A DNA stretch of 64,000 bases from Anaerolineae bacterium (GTDB lineage Bacteria; Chloroflexota; Anaerolineae; Aggregatilineales; J027). Location of the stretch: NCBI GenBank assembly GCA_008933735.1, contig WBUL01000014.1:1-64000 (forward strand). Direction: 5' to 3'. This document shows, one piece after another, positions 9,091-17,474 of this stretch. The position numbers and the translations under genes are program-made. The notes under the pieces are model-generated. The model made no database searches and was not told where the DNA came from. It worked only from the letters and a program-made list of their open reading frames with translations. The first letter of the stretch is position 1. Each line of letters begins with the position of its first letter.

Positions 9091-9241
9091 TCGATGGCGA
9101 AGCCAATAAAAACGGAGGCAGGGCAAATCAAATATCAGAGGGACCAACAAAAATTTAACACAAACTTAATACAGCCTCAAAAAACACTTCAAATTCATAG
9201 TGCATGATGGAAGCATCGACTAATGAAGGGAAGGTAATACC

Positions 9242-9757
9242 ATGACACGTAATCAAAAGTTGTTTGGGATCGTCGCTGTCTTAATCGTTGTACTGGCATT
9301 GGGTGCTGTATCCACTTATGCTCAAGGGCCTTATCATGATGACATGCCTTTTGGAATGCACGGCAGCATGATGGGTAATGGGCATCATGGAATGATGCGA
9401 GGCGGTGGAATGATGGTGGGCAATAACACCATGTTTGCGCTGGCCGCCGAAACGCTCGGTTTAGAGCCTGAAGCCCTCTGGAATGAGCTGCGCTCCGGCA
9501 AGAACCTGTTGGATATCGCGCAGGAACAAGGTGTAGAAACCACTGATTTGCAGGCCGCGCTGCTATCTGGAATGCAAGAACACATGGCATATATGGTCGA
9601 AAATGGCTATCTCTCCCAGGAGGATGCAGACGAAATGCTGGCCTACATGACCGAAAATATAACGGAACACCTCAGCTACATGTTCGGCGGGGGTAGGATG
9701 AACTGGGACAGCACCTCACATCCTTGCTGGGAACACTTCCAATCTGATGAGGATTAG
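9242..9757 (+). CDS. Exported His/Met-rich protein, probable metal binder
   Basis: 171 residues with a clear signal peptide (LFGIVAVLIVVLALGAVSTYAQ), then a His/Met/Gly-rich segment (about 30-60: MHGSMMGNGHHGMMRGGGMM), then a helical domain starting ALAAETLGLEPEALWNELRSG with KNLLDIAQEQGV. The helical part resembles small exported proteins found beside copper and heavy-metal genes, but I cannot name a family with certainty. AAGGGAAGG stands 8 nt before the ATG. A canonical intrinsic terminator follows. Likely extracytoplasmic Cu or other soft-metal buffering, by inference from composition and from the nearby multicopper oxidase. Confidence 0.7.
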   Translation: MTRNQKLFGIVAVLIVVLALGAVSTYAQGPYHDDMPFGMHGSMMGNGHHGMMRGGGMMVGNNTMFALAAETLGLEPEALWNELRSGKNLLDIAQEQGVETTDLQAALLSGMQEHMAYMVENGYLSQEDADEMLAYMTENITEHLSYMFGGGRMNWDSTSHPCWEHFQSDED

Positions 9758-9782
9758 ATTCCTGGCCCGTAGAAAATTATCG

Positions 9783-9813
9783 GGGCGTGCCAACCACACG
9801 CCCTGTTTTATTT
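9783..9813 (+). terminator. Intrinsic terminator after the Met/His-rich protein gene
   Basis: GGGCGTG and CACGCCC form a perfect 7-bp stem with a 7-nt loop, followed by TGTTTTATTT. It lies 25 nt after the stop codon of the 9242-9757 gene. Confidence 0.8.
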
Positions 9814-9828
9814 ATTAGGTAGAATGCC

Positions 9829-10170
9829 TTGCTGTTGGGTGCCTATCGCCCTTGTTGCGGTAATCACACAGCATATCCCGACTGTAATCATGGCATGGCG
9901 GTTCTGGGTTTATTGGAATTGATGGCGTCCCAGGGCGCATCCGAAGCAGAGCTTTATCAGGCAGCATTCGCCTTTAATAGCTATGCCTTTAGGGAAGATT
10001 ATGTGATGCTGGCAGCATATTTCTCGCAAGACGATGTGCTCTGGTCAGATGTTGATCCGCGCAGTGTGTTGAGCGTTGATTACTCAAGCGGACGGTCAGC
10101 CCAGAAAATTGCTGCCCGCGTTGGGACTATTCCTGGTATGCCTGGTCAAAGTGGGAGTTGCGGCACATAA
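9829..10170 (+). pseudogene. 5'-truncated gene of unknown family (CCGN...DCNHGM motif)
   Basis: The frame opens at a TTG right after an in-frame TAG, has no ribosome-binding site and lies 16 nt after a terminator. It encodes a well-conserved-looking internal sequence (YRPCCGNHTAYPDCNHGMAV, LGLLELMASQGASEAELYQA) and a natural-looking Gly/Cys C-terminus (PGQSGSCGT). This is best read as the C-terminal part of a larger exported or metal-linked protein whose start has been lost. The following DNA is insertion-sequence debris. Confidence 0.5.
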
Positions 10171-10210
10171 GTCCAGGATCCTCTGTTTTTGCTTCCAGTT
10201 CATTAGTCGC

Positions 10211-10828
10211 ATGAGCGATGTGAGACTAACCGACGAACACTGGACAAAAATTCGGGATTTCTTGAGACAAGACCCGAATGCCGATGTGGGAAACGAGGCA
10301 GAATGCCGTCGTTTCGTGGAAGCCGTGAAATGGCGAAGTCGCAGCGGGGCCCAGTGGCGCTTGCTGCCCGCTGGTGCGAAAATGGCGTGTGGGAACGAAT
10401 GCTTGAACATTTCGCTGACGATCCCGATATGGAAAATGGCATGGTGGACAGCACGGTGGTGCGTGCTCATGCCAGTGCCGCTGGGGCCACAAAAAAACGG
10501 CGGGGCAGCGCCACGACATCATCAAGGCGCATGATCTGACCGTTGACCTGGCATTTGAGCACCTGATCGCCGATCGCAGCTATGGCGCGAAGGATTTTAT
10601 TTTGTTGATGAACTGCACGCCAGGGGCATTGAAGTGGTCATTCCACCCAACAAAAATGCCAAAGCGCCGCGCCAATACGATGCATGGCGCTATCGGGAAC
10701 GGCATCTGATGGAGTGTTTTATTGGCAAAATCAAGTATTTTCGGCGTATCTTTTCTCGCTTCGACAAGCTGGCAAAGCGCTATCTCGGTTTCCTGCACTT
10801 TGTCAGCTCACTCATCTGGTTACGCTGA
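10211..10828 (+). mobile_element. IS5-family transposase, degraded by frameshifts and deletions
   Basis: Pieces of one DDE transposase appear in successive frames. The N-terminal part is VRLTDEHWTKIRDFL ... RSGAQWRLLP. The middle is WCENGVWERMLEHFADDP and VDSTVVRAHASAAGA. Then GQRHDIIKAHDLT and HLIADRSYGAKDF, and a C-terminal part VVIPPNKNAKAPRQYDAWRY ... GFLHFVSSLIWLR. The piece between the N-terminal domain and WCENG is deleted and at least three frameshifts are needed. No clear terminal inverted repeats were found. Non-functional relic. Confidence 0.8.
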
Positions 10829-10832
10829 AATG

Positions 10833-11090
10833 TCAATACAACCTAGCAAGCACCCGGACTAATTCCAGGGCACTTTGTTTGGCTTCCAGGGTAGGCAGGC
10901 GGTTGGTCTCCAGCAGCAGGGCATGGTCAATGTCATCCGGGTCAATTTCATCCTCAAAAAAGTAGAGTAAGGGCACCTGTAAAACGCTGGCAAAAACCGG
11001 CACCTCGGTCGCATACACGCGCCGCTTCCCGATTGCATAGTTGTGGGCATCCTGAGTTAAAAGCCTACGCGGATGCGCTAAATGTAACCC
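10833..11090 (-). pseudogene. XRE-family HTH regulator, C-terminal fossil
   Basis: The reverse strand reads RRLLTQDAHNYAIGKRRVYA, then TEVPVFASVLQVPLLYFFED and a helix ending LELVRVLARLY. This is the C-terminal half of small XRE (Cro/C1) regulators; IGKRRV and the VLQVP..YFFEDE segment follow the HTH in that family. The HTH itself is gone: the frame runs without a start codon into the 3' end of the oxidoreductase gene. A second, shorter fossil of the same family lies at 36127-36222. Confidence 0.6.
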
Positions 11091-11092
11091 TC

Positions 11093-12202
11093 TTAATCGA
11101 ATTCATGCAGTGCACTTGCCGTCGATTTCGAGGTCTCTCTGACTTCTTCAGCGGTGACCTCGCGCCCTAACTCATGCGAACGGTAGATGCCTTCTGAAAT
11201 CAACATGGTATTGAGGGCAATCTCGGCAGTTGGCAGCAGGTCTACCTGACCCTGCAAAGCAGCGACCCAATGCTGTTGGGAACTGTCGTAGGCATAGGCA
11301 CGGTCATCCAGCCGATGGGTGCGAATCTGAAATGCCTCCAAATCCACTTTGGCATCAATTTCCAGGTCTCCTTCATTGTGAAAGAACCCGAACGGATTGA
11401 GACGGATGCCCCCTGCCGAGCCAACGATAGATGATCCCTCGAACTTATCAAGATGGATTGCCCAGGATTCAATCACATCGAGGGTGAGATTGTTATCAAA
11501 CCGGATGTATCCGATACCGAGTTCTTCGACATTGTAACCGCTCTTTCGACGGCGTTCTTCATTCATAGATGTTTCCTGATAGATGTTGCCCGTGATCGTC
11601 CTGACCACCGGATTGCCCAGAAGGTAGAGAACCTGGGCAATGTGATAGACCCCCATGTCGTACAGAGCACCGCCGCTGGCAAATTCCTTCTGAACAAAGA
11701 ACTCACTGCCATAGCCATCCACGTAAGGGCGACCCCGCCGCCGAAATCCGGTGGAGCGGGCATGATACAGCCTGCCGAGCCGACCCATATCAATGAGAGC
11801 TTTGGCAGCTTTGGTCTCATTGGTAAAGAGGGAGAACAACTGTATGCTCAGCTTTCGTCCGGTGCGCCGGGCGGCGGCAAGCATCTGTTCGGCATCAATG
11901 TAAGAACCAGCCATTGGTTTTTCGCAGTAGACATGCTTGCCAGCTTCCAGGGCAGCGACTGTAACCGGCATATGCAGGTTGTTGTGGAGAGCGACATTGA
12001 CTGCATCCAGATCATCCCGGCGCAGGAGTTCACGAAAATCGGTATAGGTATGCGGGATTCTGTACGAGGCAGCCACCCGCTGGAGTTCTGCCTCGTTGAT
12101 GTCTGCGGCTGCGACGATTTCGACATCGCTGAGCTTCTGGTAGTTTTCAAGATGACGTTTGCCGATCTGGCCAACGCCGATAATGCCAATCCGTAGTGAC
12201 AT
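11093..12202 (-). CDS. Gfo/Idh/MocA-family NAD(P)-dependent oxidoreductase
   Basis: N-terminal Rossmann fold with [10 protein letters not shown] (residues 8-17). The conserved EKP motif sits in YCEKPMAGS, where the Lys is the usual catalytic/nicotinamide-site residue, and the C-terminal alpha/beta substrate domain follows. Length 369 is typical. These enzymes oxidise or epimerise sugars, inositols and glycosides. It is the last gene of a leftward three-gene operon with a TIM-barrel isomerase (2-nt gap) and a GH3 hexosaminidase, so a role in processing the released sugar is likely; the exact substrate cannot be read from sequence. Confidence 0.88.
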   Translation of the reverse strand: MSLRIGIIGVGQIGKRHLENYQKLSDVEIVAAADINEAELQRVAASYRIPHTYTDFRELLRRDDLDAVNVALHNNLHMPVTVAALEAGKHVYCEKPMAGSYIDAEQMLAAARRTGRKLSIQLFSLFTNETKAAKALIDMGRLGRLYHARSTGFRRRGRPYVDGYGSEFFVQKEFASGGALYDMGVYHIAQVLYLLGNPVVRTITGNIYQETSMNEERRRKSGYNVEELGIGYIRFDNNLTLDVIESWAIHLDKFEGSSIVGSAGGIRLNPFGFFHNEGDLEIDAKVDLEAFQIRTHRLDDRAYAYDSSQQHWVAALQGQVDLLPTAEIALNTMLISEGIYRSHELGREVTAEEVRETSKSTASALHEFD

Positions 12203-12204
12203 GT

Positions 12205-13038
12205 CTATGACCCCTTCAGAATCCGCTCAATGAGTGATCGGGTCTTCTGGACTGCTCCATATTCATCGCCGTCCCGAGGAACGCTTTCGATGCCCCAGAC
12301 ACCGTCATACCCGGCATCCACCAGCAGCTTGATGGCTTTTGGCAGATCAACGGTGGGGTCGTTGCCCTGTTCGTCAAACTCAAAGGTTTTGACGTGAACC
12401 GAACGCGCATAGCGAGCGCACATCTCCCAACCCCTGTCTTGCATACCTTCTGCCCAGTTGTTGGTGTCGAACAACAGCCCAATTCCGTCAACAGCTTGAA
12501 AAATTCTGACGATGTTGTCGGGGACATTGTTTGCGCCCCAGTGATTTTCCATCAGGAGTTCCAGACCCGCGTCCTGTGTCCGTTTGAGGAGGTCCCGATA
12601 CCCTTCCACGATGAGATCAAACATCTCCTCAGACATCTCGGATGTGCCGCCTGTGTCGATGCGAATCTGGCTGGCACCCAATTGCTGAGCCACCGCGATC
12701 CATCGGTAGGCTGAGGCACGATTGGCGTGGCGGGCTTCGGGGGTGGGTTCGTAGATATGTGCCCCATCGACTGCCAGACACGCGAGGGGAAGCCCGGATT
12801 CCTCAATCGCCGTCTTAACATTATTGGCATAGGCAAGATTCTCCGGGGAAAAGGAGGCGTTTCTGTCGCCCCGTTTCTTGAGGGCAAGGTCTTCCTGTGT
12901 TAAGCTCGCCAGATGACCATTCCAGGGGTCTAGCTGAGCCATGCCCATGTCCTTGCTATCTTGGATGTACTTGAACATGTCCTGCTGACCTGACGCCAGC
13001 AGACGATGGAAACTATAAGAGGCAATACTAAACTTCAT
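12205..13038 (-). CDS. Sugar phosphate isomerase/epimerase (AP endonuclease 2-like TIM barrel)
   Basis: 277 residues. The fold markers are an N-terminal [12 protein letters not shown] strand-helix, [16 protein letters not shown], the metal-site strand [37 protein letters not shown] and the C-terminal [19 protein letters not shown] with the last metal-binding Glu. This is the xylose-isomerase-like TIM-barrel family, which uses a divalent metal to isomerise or epimerise keto sugars. It sits between the oxidoreductase (2 nt) and the GH3 gene (43 nt) and pairs with the oxidoreductase, a common combination in sugar-degradation operons. Confidence 0.85.
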   Translation of the reverse strand: MKFSIASYSFHRLLASGQQDMFKYIQDSKDMGMAQLDPWNGHLASLTQEDLALKKRGDRNASFSPENLAYANNVKTAIEESGLPLACLAVDGAHIYEPTPEARHANRASAYRWIAVAQQLGASQIRIDTGGTSEMSEEMFDLIVEGYRDLLKRTQDAGLELLMENHWGANNVPDNIVRIFQAVDGIGLLFDTNNWAEGMQDRGWEMCARYARSVHVKTFEFDEQGNDPTVDLPKAIKLLVDAGYDGVWGIESVPRDGDEYGAVQKTRSLIERILKGS

Positions 13039-13081
13039 CTCGGGATTCCTTTCAGTGTGTTCATTTCACTCGGTAGAGCCT

Positions 13082-14602
13082 TCACAGGGCTACCGGCAAT
13101 TTACCAGTCGGCATAAACTCTCCCAGCAGTGCATCCACGATGGCTTCCAGGGAAGGTGTGCTGTCCCCGCAACTGCACATGACGGTCGAGGCGGAGAGCT
13201 GCTGAATATCATATGGGTTACGCAGACATAATAAAACAGTCTTCGGATGTTCTCCAAGTAACTGCTTCGCTGCTTGCTGCTGTGCGGGCAGCAGATGAGC
13301 GTTTCGAGTAGCGACCACCAGTATATCGCATTCCCGAACCAATTGATGAGCACGTTCCAGGTTGTCTGGATTTTGTGGATCCAATATTACACTCTGTAAG
13401 GTGGGCAGCTTGCGGCGGAGTACATCGGACAGCAGGTTCAACCCGGTGGCATCCATTGCCTGCGAAACCAGATTGGGCGAGAACTCGATCAGCCCTACCT
13501 TAGAATCACCCAGCGGGAGAAGGCTTCCGGCTTTGTGCAGGACAATACTGGCACGGGCAGCCTTTTGACCGACGGCCAGATGAGCAGGCTGGCGTATCAG
13601 CGCCGGATTGGTTGTTACCTCCACTGCGTAGGTTTCTTTGAGAGCAGTCACCCGTTGAACTGCTGCCTCAACCTGCGCTTCTGGGAGTTCTCCTGACCGG
13701 ACAGCCGCCACCAATGCCTCGAATGCTTCTTTCTGGCGTTTTTCGGTATGGGAAAACAAGATCACGTCGGCTCCCGCCTGAGCCGCACGGACGCCCGATT
13801 CGGCCGCCGAGTAGTACTTGGTGATCGCACTCATTTCCAGACAGTCAGTGCAGATAACACCCTCGAATGCCATTTCTTCGCGGAGCAGTCCGGTGATGAT
13901 CCGGCGCGACAGGGTGGCAGGATACTGTGGATCGAGTTCCGGGAACTTCACATGGGTAATCATCACTGAGGCAATACCACTGTTGATAACCGTCTGGAAA
14001 GGTACCAGATCGCCGGCACGTAGATCAGCCAGCGTATCTTCGATGATCGCCAGGTCTTCATGGGTATCGACAGGTGTGTTGCCTAATCCTGGAAAATGCT
14101 TGGCAGAAGCAATAACACCAGCCCTGGCGAATCCCCGTGCCTGAGCAGCCGCCAGCCTGCCAACAAGGTTTTTATCGCTGCCGAGGGATCGCGTGCCCAC
14201 GCTGGGGTTGTCGATGTTACGTGTCATATCCACTACCGGAGCCAGGTTCCAGTTGATGCCCACTGCCCGAAGTTCCTTCCCCATCATTTCTGCCACTTCT
14301 TCCGCCAGGGCTTCGGAACCTGCCGCGCCCAGTGCCATCGCGCCAGGGCTTTCGGTGAAACCCCGCCGCAGGCGAGAGACTGCGCCGCCTTCCTGGTCGA
14401 TAGAAATAAACAGGGGGTATGGAGAAGCCTGGCGAAGCGAGTGGGTGAGTTCTGCCAGTTGTTCCGGGGTGCCAACATTGCGGGCAAACAGAATAATGCC
14501 GCCCAGATGCCCCCGCGCCAGCCACTCTAAGAGGTAGGCCGGAGCTTGCAGCCCCTCGAACCCGACCATCAGCATTTGACCGATTTTTTCTTCCAGCTTC
14601 AT
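13082..14602 (-). CDS. nagZ: GH3 beta-N-acetylhexosaminidase (NagZ-like)
   Basis: From the ATG at 14602 (AGGAAAG 8 nt upstream) the protein starts KLEEKIGQMLMVGFEG, the normal N-terminus of family 3 enzymes; the 32 extra residues of the ORF track are not conserved. Visible motifs: SIDQEGGAVSRLR, SAKHFPGLG, the DTHEDL loop that supplies the His/Asp dyad in NagZ-type enzymes, and TDCLEMSAI with the nucleophile Asp. A C-terminal GH3_C-like domain follows. There is no signal peptide, so it is probably cytoplasmic, releasing N-acetylglucosamine or related sugars from oligomers or recycled peptidoglycan. First gene of the leftward operon, divergent from the LacI regulator. Confidence 0.85.
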   Translation of the reverse strand: MKLEEKIGQMLMVGFEGLQAPAYLLEWLARGHLGGIILFARNVGTPEQLAELTHSLRQASPYPLFISIDQEGGAVSRLRRGFTESPGAMALGAAGSEALAEEVAEMMGKELRAVGINWNLAPVVDMTRNIDNPSVGTRSLGSDKNLVGRLAAAQARGFARAGVIASAKHFPGLGNTPVDTHEDLAIIEDTLADLRAGDLVPFQTVINSGIASVMITHVKFPELDPQYPATLSRRIITGLLREEMAFEGVICTDCLEMSAITKYYSAAESGVRAAQAGADVILFSHTEKRQKEAFEALVAAVRSGELPEAQVEAAVQRVTALKETYAVEVTTNPALIRQPAHLAVGQKAARASIVLHKAGSLLPLGDSKVGLIEFSPNLVSQAMDATGLNLLSDVLRRKLPTLQSVILDPQNPDNLERAHQLVRECDILVVATRNAHLLPAQQQAAKQLLGEHPKTVLLCLRNPYDIQQLSASTVMCSCGDSTPSLEAIVDALLGEFMPTGKLPVAL

Positions 14603-14650
14603 GGCACGTACTTTCCTGTTCTGCAAATCTATTTGCATTTTACACCGAAT

Positions 14651-14674
14651 TGGACTATACTGGTATAGTCCAGT
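14651..14674. promoter_or_regulatory. Palindromic operator resembling GntR (NagR/DasR) sites
   Basis: TGGACTATAC-TG-GTATAGTCCA (14651-14672) is a perfect inverted repeat with a 2-nt centre. The overlapping 16-mer ACTGGTATAGTCCAGT (14659-14674) matches the DasR/NagR-type consensus ACTGGTCTAGACCAGT at 14 of 16 positions. It lies 49 nt upstream of the nagZ start, as expected for a GlcNAc-responsive GntR regulator. No such regulator is encoded in the window. Another small palindrome, AAAGAAG-TAC-CTTCTTT, follows at 14676-14692. Confidence 0.5.
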
Positions 14675-14713
14675 GAAAGAAGTACCTTCTTTGGGCAAAA
14701 CCCTGGAAGGTGA

Positions 14714-14743
14714 TTGACAAAGTTCTGAAACAAATCATATAAT
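14714..14743 (+). promoter_or_regulatory. Sigma-70-type promoter of the LacI regulator gene
   Basis: TTGACA (14714-14719), 18-nt spacer, TATAAT (14738-14743). The predicted transcription start falls at about 14750, on the operator, so the ATG at 14748 cannot be the translation start. Confidence 0.8.
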
Positions 14744-14748
14744 ATATA

Positions 14749-14762
14749 TGGGAACGCTCCCA
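14749..14762. promoter_or_regulatory. CelR/CebR-type LacI operator, copy 1 (autoregulatory position)
   Basis: TGGGAACGCTCCCA differs at one position from TGGGAGCGCTCCCA, the site bound by the cellobiose-responsive LacI regulators CelR and CebR of actinobacteria. It overlaps the predicted transcription start of the regulator gene, a position suited to autorepression. An identical copy lies before the binding-protein gene. Confidence 0.8.
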
Positions 14763-14801
14763 GAATTGTTCCCAGAAATATTATCCAAGGGGCGTCGAAA
14801 C

Positions 14802-15830
14802 GTGCCTAAGGATCTGAGTTTAGAAGATATTGCACGATTAAGCGGTGTTTCCAGATCAACCGTATCGCGGGTTATTAACGATCAGCCGTATGTCAGCCAG
14901 AAAAACCGCGAGAAAGTTTTACGTATTATCCGGGAACACAACTTCCAACCCAACCTGGCCGCGCGGGCACTGGCTTCCCAGCGATCTAGAGTTATTGGTG
15001 TCTTAATACCCCACGATGTCAGTGACTTGTTTGCCGACCCCTTCTTCCCTATTTTGCTCAAAGGCATCACGCTGGCGAGCAACGAACTCGGTTATGGGGT
15101 CACTCTATGGCTGTCCACGGTTCGCAACCATCACCGTAGTTTCTATGACTCTGTCTTCAATGAGAGTCTGATCGACGGTCTGATTATTGCCTCTGCCACT
15201 TTCGATGAGACTTTCCTGAAATGGCTGTCTAATTTCAGAAAACCCTCGGTATTTGTGGGAGCCGCACCGTCTTCAATGCCCAATGTCAGCTTTGTGGATG
15301 TTGACAACCGGAACGGGGGCTTCATGGCGACCCGCCATTTGCTGGATATAGGCTGTCACCGTATTGGGATGATTGAGGGACGCCAGAAGCAAAGTTCGAG
15401 CGATCAGCGGCGCGAAGGTTACATCGAAGCCCTGGAAAAAGCCGATATTCCTATCGACCCGGAATTGATTATCCCTCACGGCAACTATACCGAGAGCGGC
15501 GGGTATGAAGCGATGAAGCGGCTGCTCGTCCGCGATGTGGACGGTGTCTTTGCCGCCAGTGACATCATGGCATTGGGCGCGATGCGAGCCATCCGTGAGG
15601 CCGGTCTCCGCGTGCCGCAGGATATTGCCGTGATCGGTTTTGATGGCGTGCCCTATGGAGCAATATCCAACCCACCCTTGTCCACAATCAGCCAACCCAT
15701 TGACTTACTGGGCGAAGAAACGGCGCGAACTCTGGTCTATGTTCTGGACAATGATGTTCCGCACGCTTTGTACAAAATCTTGCCTGTGGCGTTGGTTGTG
15801 CGGGAATCAACCTCAAGAATGGTTGATTAG
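14802..15830 (+). CDS. LacI-family regulator, CelR/CebR-like
   Basis: Start taken at the GTG at 14802 (AAGGGG about 10 nt upstream); the ORF-track ATG at 14748 lies at the transcription start. The N-terminal LacI HTH reads SLEDIARLSGVSRSTVSRVI with the usual hinge (NLAARALASQRSRVIGVLIP), then a periplasmic-binding-protein-like effector domain to the end (DGVFAASDIMALGAMRAIRE, IAVIGFDGVPYG). The operator it probably binds occurs twice in this cluster and is nearly identical to the CelR/CebR box, so cellobiose or a related beta-glucan oligomer is the likely inducer. It probably controls its own gene, the ABC transporter and the glycosidases downstream. Confidence 0.92.
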   Translation: MPKDLSLEDIARLSGVSRSTVSRVINDQPYVSQKNREKVLRIIREHNFQPNLAARALASQRSRVIGVLIPHDVSDLFADPFFPILLKGITLASNELGYGVTLWLSTVRNHHRSFYDSVFNESLIDGLIIASATFDETFLKWLSNFRKPSVFVGAAPSSMPNVSFVDVDNRNGGFMATRHLLDIGCHRIGMIEGRQKQSSSDQRREGYIEALEKADIPIDPELIIPHGNYTESGGYEAMKRLLVRDVDGVFAASDIMALGAMRAIREAGLRVPQDIAVIGFDGVPYGAISNPPLSTISQPIDLLGEETARTLVYVLDNDVPHALYKILPVALVVRESTSRMVD

Positions 15831-15847
15831 CTTTTTTTGGGGCGATT

Positions 15848-15861
15848 TGGGAACGCTCCCA
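15848..15861. promoter_or_regulatory. CelR/CebR-type LacI operator, copy 2 (before the transporter operon)
   Basis: Second exact copy of TGGGAACGCTCCCA, 88 nt before the binding-protein ATG and 18 nt after the regulator's stop codon. It is preceded by a run of seven T's. Marks the ABC transporter/glycosidase genes as regulon members. Confidence 0.8.
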
Positions 15862-15948
15862 GACCGCATAGAAGGAGGTAAGCGAAGCGCAGATAGATAA
15901 CACAAAACGCAGTTCAACATCAGTGATTAAAACTAAGGAAGGAATAAA

Positions 15949-17331
15949 ATGATTAAGCATTTTAGACTCTTGATCGTTCTTACGCTTCTCGTCGGCGTTC
16001 TGGTGGTAACTGCCAGCCCGGTTGCCAAGGCACAGGATAGGGTGAAGATCATCTGGTTCTGCTGCCTGGGCTCAGGTGACAATCCGCAGCAGCAGGAAAC
16101 CCAACTAAGAGTTGTTGATGAATTCAATGCCAGCCAGGACGAGATCGAGCTAGAAATTCAGATCACCGTCTTTGCTGATGCCGACGACGCTTTCAGCACC
16201 CTGGTTGGTGCTGGCAATGCCCCCGATGTTGTGGGCCCTGTTGGCTTCGGTGGCTCCAACCGGTTTGCCGGGCAGTGGCTTGACCTCGAACCCTATATCG
16301 AGGCCTCTGGTATGGATCTGGCGACTATCCCCGAAAATCTGGTTGAATCCTATCGCACTCTGGGCGAAGGGCTGACCGGTATTCCGTTTGCCATCTTCCC
16401 CGGTGTGCTGTTCTACAATGTTGACCTGTTTGATGAGGCGGGTTTGAACTATCCTCCGAGCGTGGCTGGCGATCCCTATATCATGCCGGATGGCACCGAA
16501 GTCCCCTGGGATTACAACACGGTGACCGAAATCGCCAAGATTCTGACCGTCGATGCCAACGGCAATGATGCCACCAGCCCTGACTTTGATCCCACCCAGA
16601 TCGTCCAATGGGGTTGGGTCGACCAGTATGGTACCCTGCGCTCTGAATTCCATACCTTTGGGGCGAACTATGTTGTGGATGAAAACGGTCAGGTTCATAT
16701 CTGGGATAACTGGCGTGCACGGGCTCAATGGATGTGGGATGGGGTTTGGACACATCACTTCATCCCGACGAACAGCGAGCTGAACAGTGACCTTCTGGCT
16801 GGCAATGCCTTCAATTCTGGTCGCGTGGGGATGGCACGCACGATGGCCTGGTATACCTGCTGTATGAATGATCTGACAGCAACGGACACCAGCTTCGACA
16901 TCGCGGTGCAGCCTGCTTACGAGGGCACCATCTATGCCCCCATCGACCTGGATACTTTCCGCATCCACAAAGACAGTAAGCACCCCGAAGAAGCCTTCAA
17001 AGTCCTGCAATACCTGCTGGGTGAAGCCGCTGGCGACCTGCTGAACGTCTATGGCGCCTTCCCGGTCCGCACCGAACTGCAAGAAGGCTGGCTCCAGGCG
17101 AAGGCTGAACAGTATCCCAGCGTGACCCACTGGGAGGTGATCCCCAACAGTGCTGCGCTGGCACCCAACCCGCACCATGAAGAGTGGTATCCTAACTACA
17201 ATGAGGGTCAAGACCGCTTCGATGAATTCAGAGTCCTGTTGTTTAGCGATGACGGCGGCAGTATGGACGTGAATGCAGAATTGGATCGGCTTGAGTCGGA
17301 TCTTCAGGCAATTGTTGACGCAGGTGGATAG
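15949..17331 (+). CDS. Extracellular sugar-binding protein of an ABC importer (CebE-like position)
   Basis: 460 residues. Signal peptide LLIVLTLLVGVLVVTASPVAKAQ, then a family 1 solute-binding fold beginning VKIIWFCCLGSG ... RVVDEFNASQ; C-terminal ...ELDRLESDLQAIV is typical. No lipobox Cys at the cleavage site, though a CC pair follows soon after. AAGGAAGG lies 6 nt before the ATG. It captures an oligosaccharide, probably cellobiose or cello-oligomers judged from the operator and the GH1/GH5/GH94 neighbours, and hands it to the permeases 143 bp downstream. Two hairpins in that gap probably give higher expression of this subunit. Confidence 0.9.
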   Translation: MIKHFRLLIVLTLLVGVLVVTASPVAKAQDRVKIIWFCCLGSGDNPQQQETQLRVVDEFNASQDEIELEIQITVFADADDAFSTLVGAGNAPDVVGPVGFGGSNRFAGQWLDLEPYIEASGMDLATIPENLVESYRTLGEGLTGIPFAIFPGVLFYNVDLFDEAGLNYPPSVAGDPYIMPDGTEVPWDYNTVTEIAKILTVDANGNDATSPDFDPTQIVQWGWVDQYGTLRSEFHTFGANYVVDENGQVHIWDNWRARAQWMWDGVWTHHFIPTNSELNSDLLAGNAFNSGRVGMARTMAWYTCCMNDLTATDTSFDIAVQPAYEGTIYAPIDLDTFRIHKDSKHPEEAFKVLQYLLGEAAGDLLNVYGAFPVRTELQEGWLQAKAEQYPSVTHWEVIPNSAALAPNPHHEEWYPNYNEGQDRFDEFRVLLFSDDGGSMDVNAELDRLESDLQAIVDAGG

Positions 17332-17351
17332 CAGCCACCTGGCATAGCAAC

Positions 17352-17445
17352 TGGGCAGTCGTTCTCTAGCGCGACTGCCCAACACAGAAGTACGATTGAC
17401 GACCCGCCTTTCTTCACCAACAGCCTTACTCATAAGGCGGGTCGT
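17352..17445 (+). promoter_or_regulatory. Two tandem hairpins between binding-protein and permease genes
   Basis: TGGGCAGTCG / CGACTGCCCA (17352-17361, 17372-17381) is a perfect 10-bp stem. ACGACCCGCCTT / AAGGCGGGTCGT (17399-17410, 17434-17445) is a perfect 12-bp stem followed by TTTC. Such structures after binding-protein genes commonly act as leaky terminators or 3'-end protectors. Both are exact inverted repeats, so the structure is well supported; the regulatory effect is inferred. Confidence 0.75.
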
Positions 17446-17474
17446 TTCAATCTTGTTGAAGGGCTAATCTTATC

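Noticed and set aside
14748-14801. LacI start at ATG 14748
   Set aside because: It coincides with the predicted transcription start and the operator; GTG 14802 has a ribosome-binding site and gives the canonical HTH start.
16150-17433. 427-residue reverse ORF opposite the sugar-binding protein
   Set aside because: Long only because of codon bias in the real forward gene; no motifs, no ribosome-binding site, overlaps a full-length ABC binding protein.
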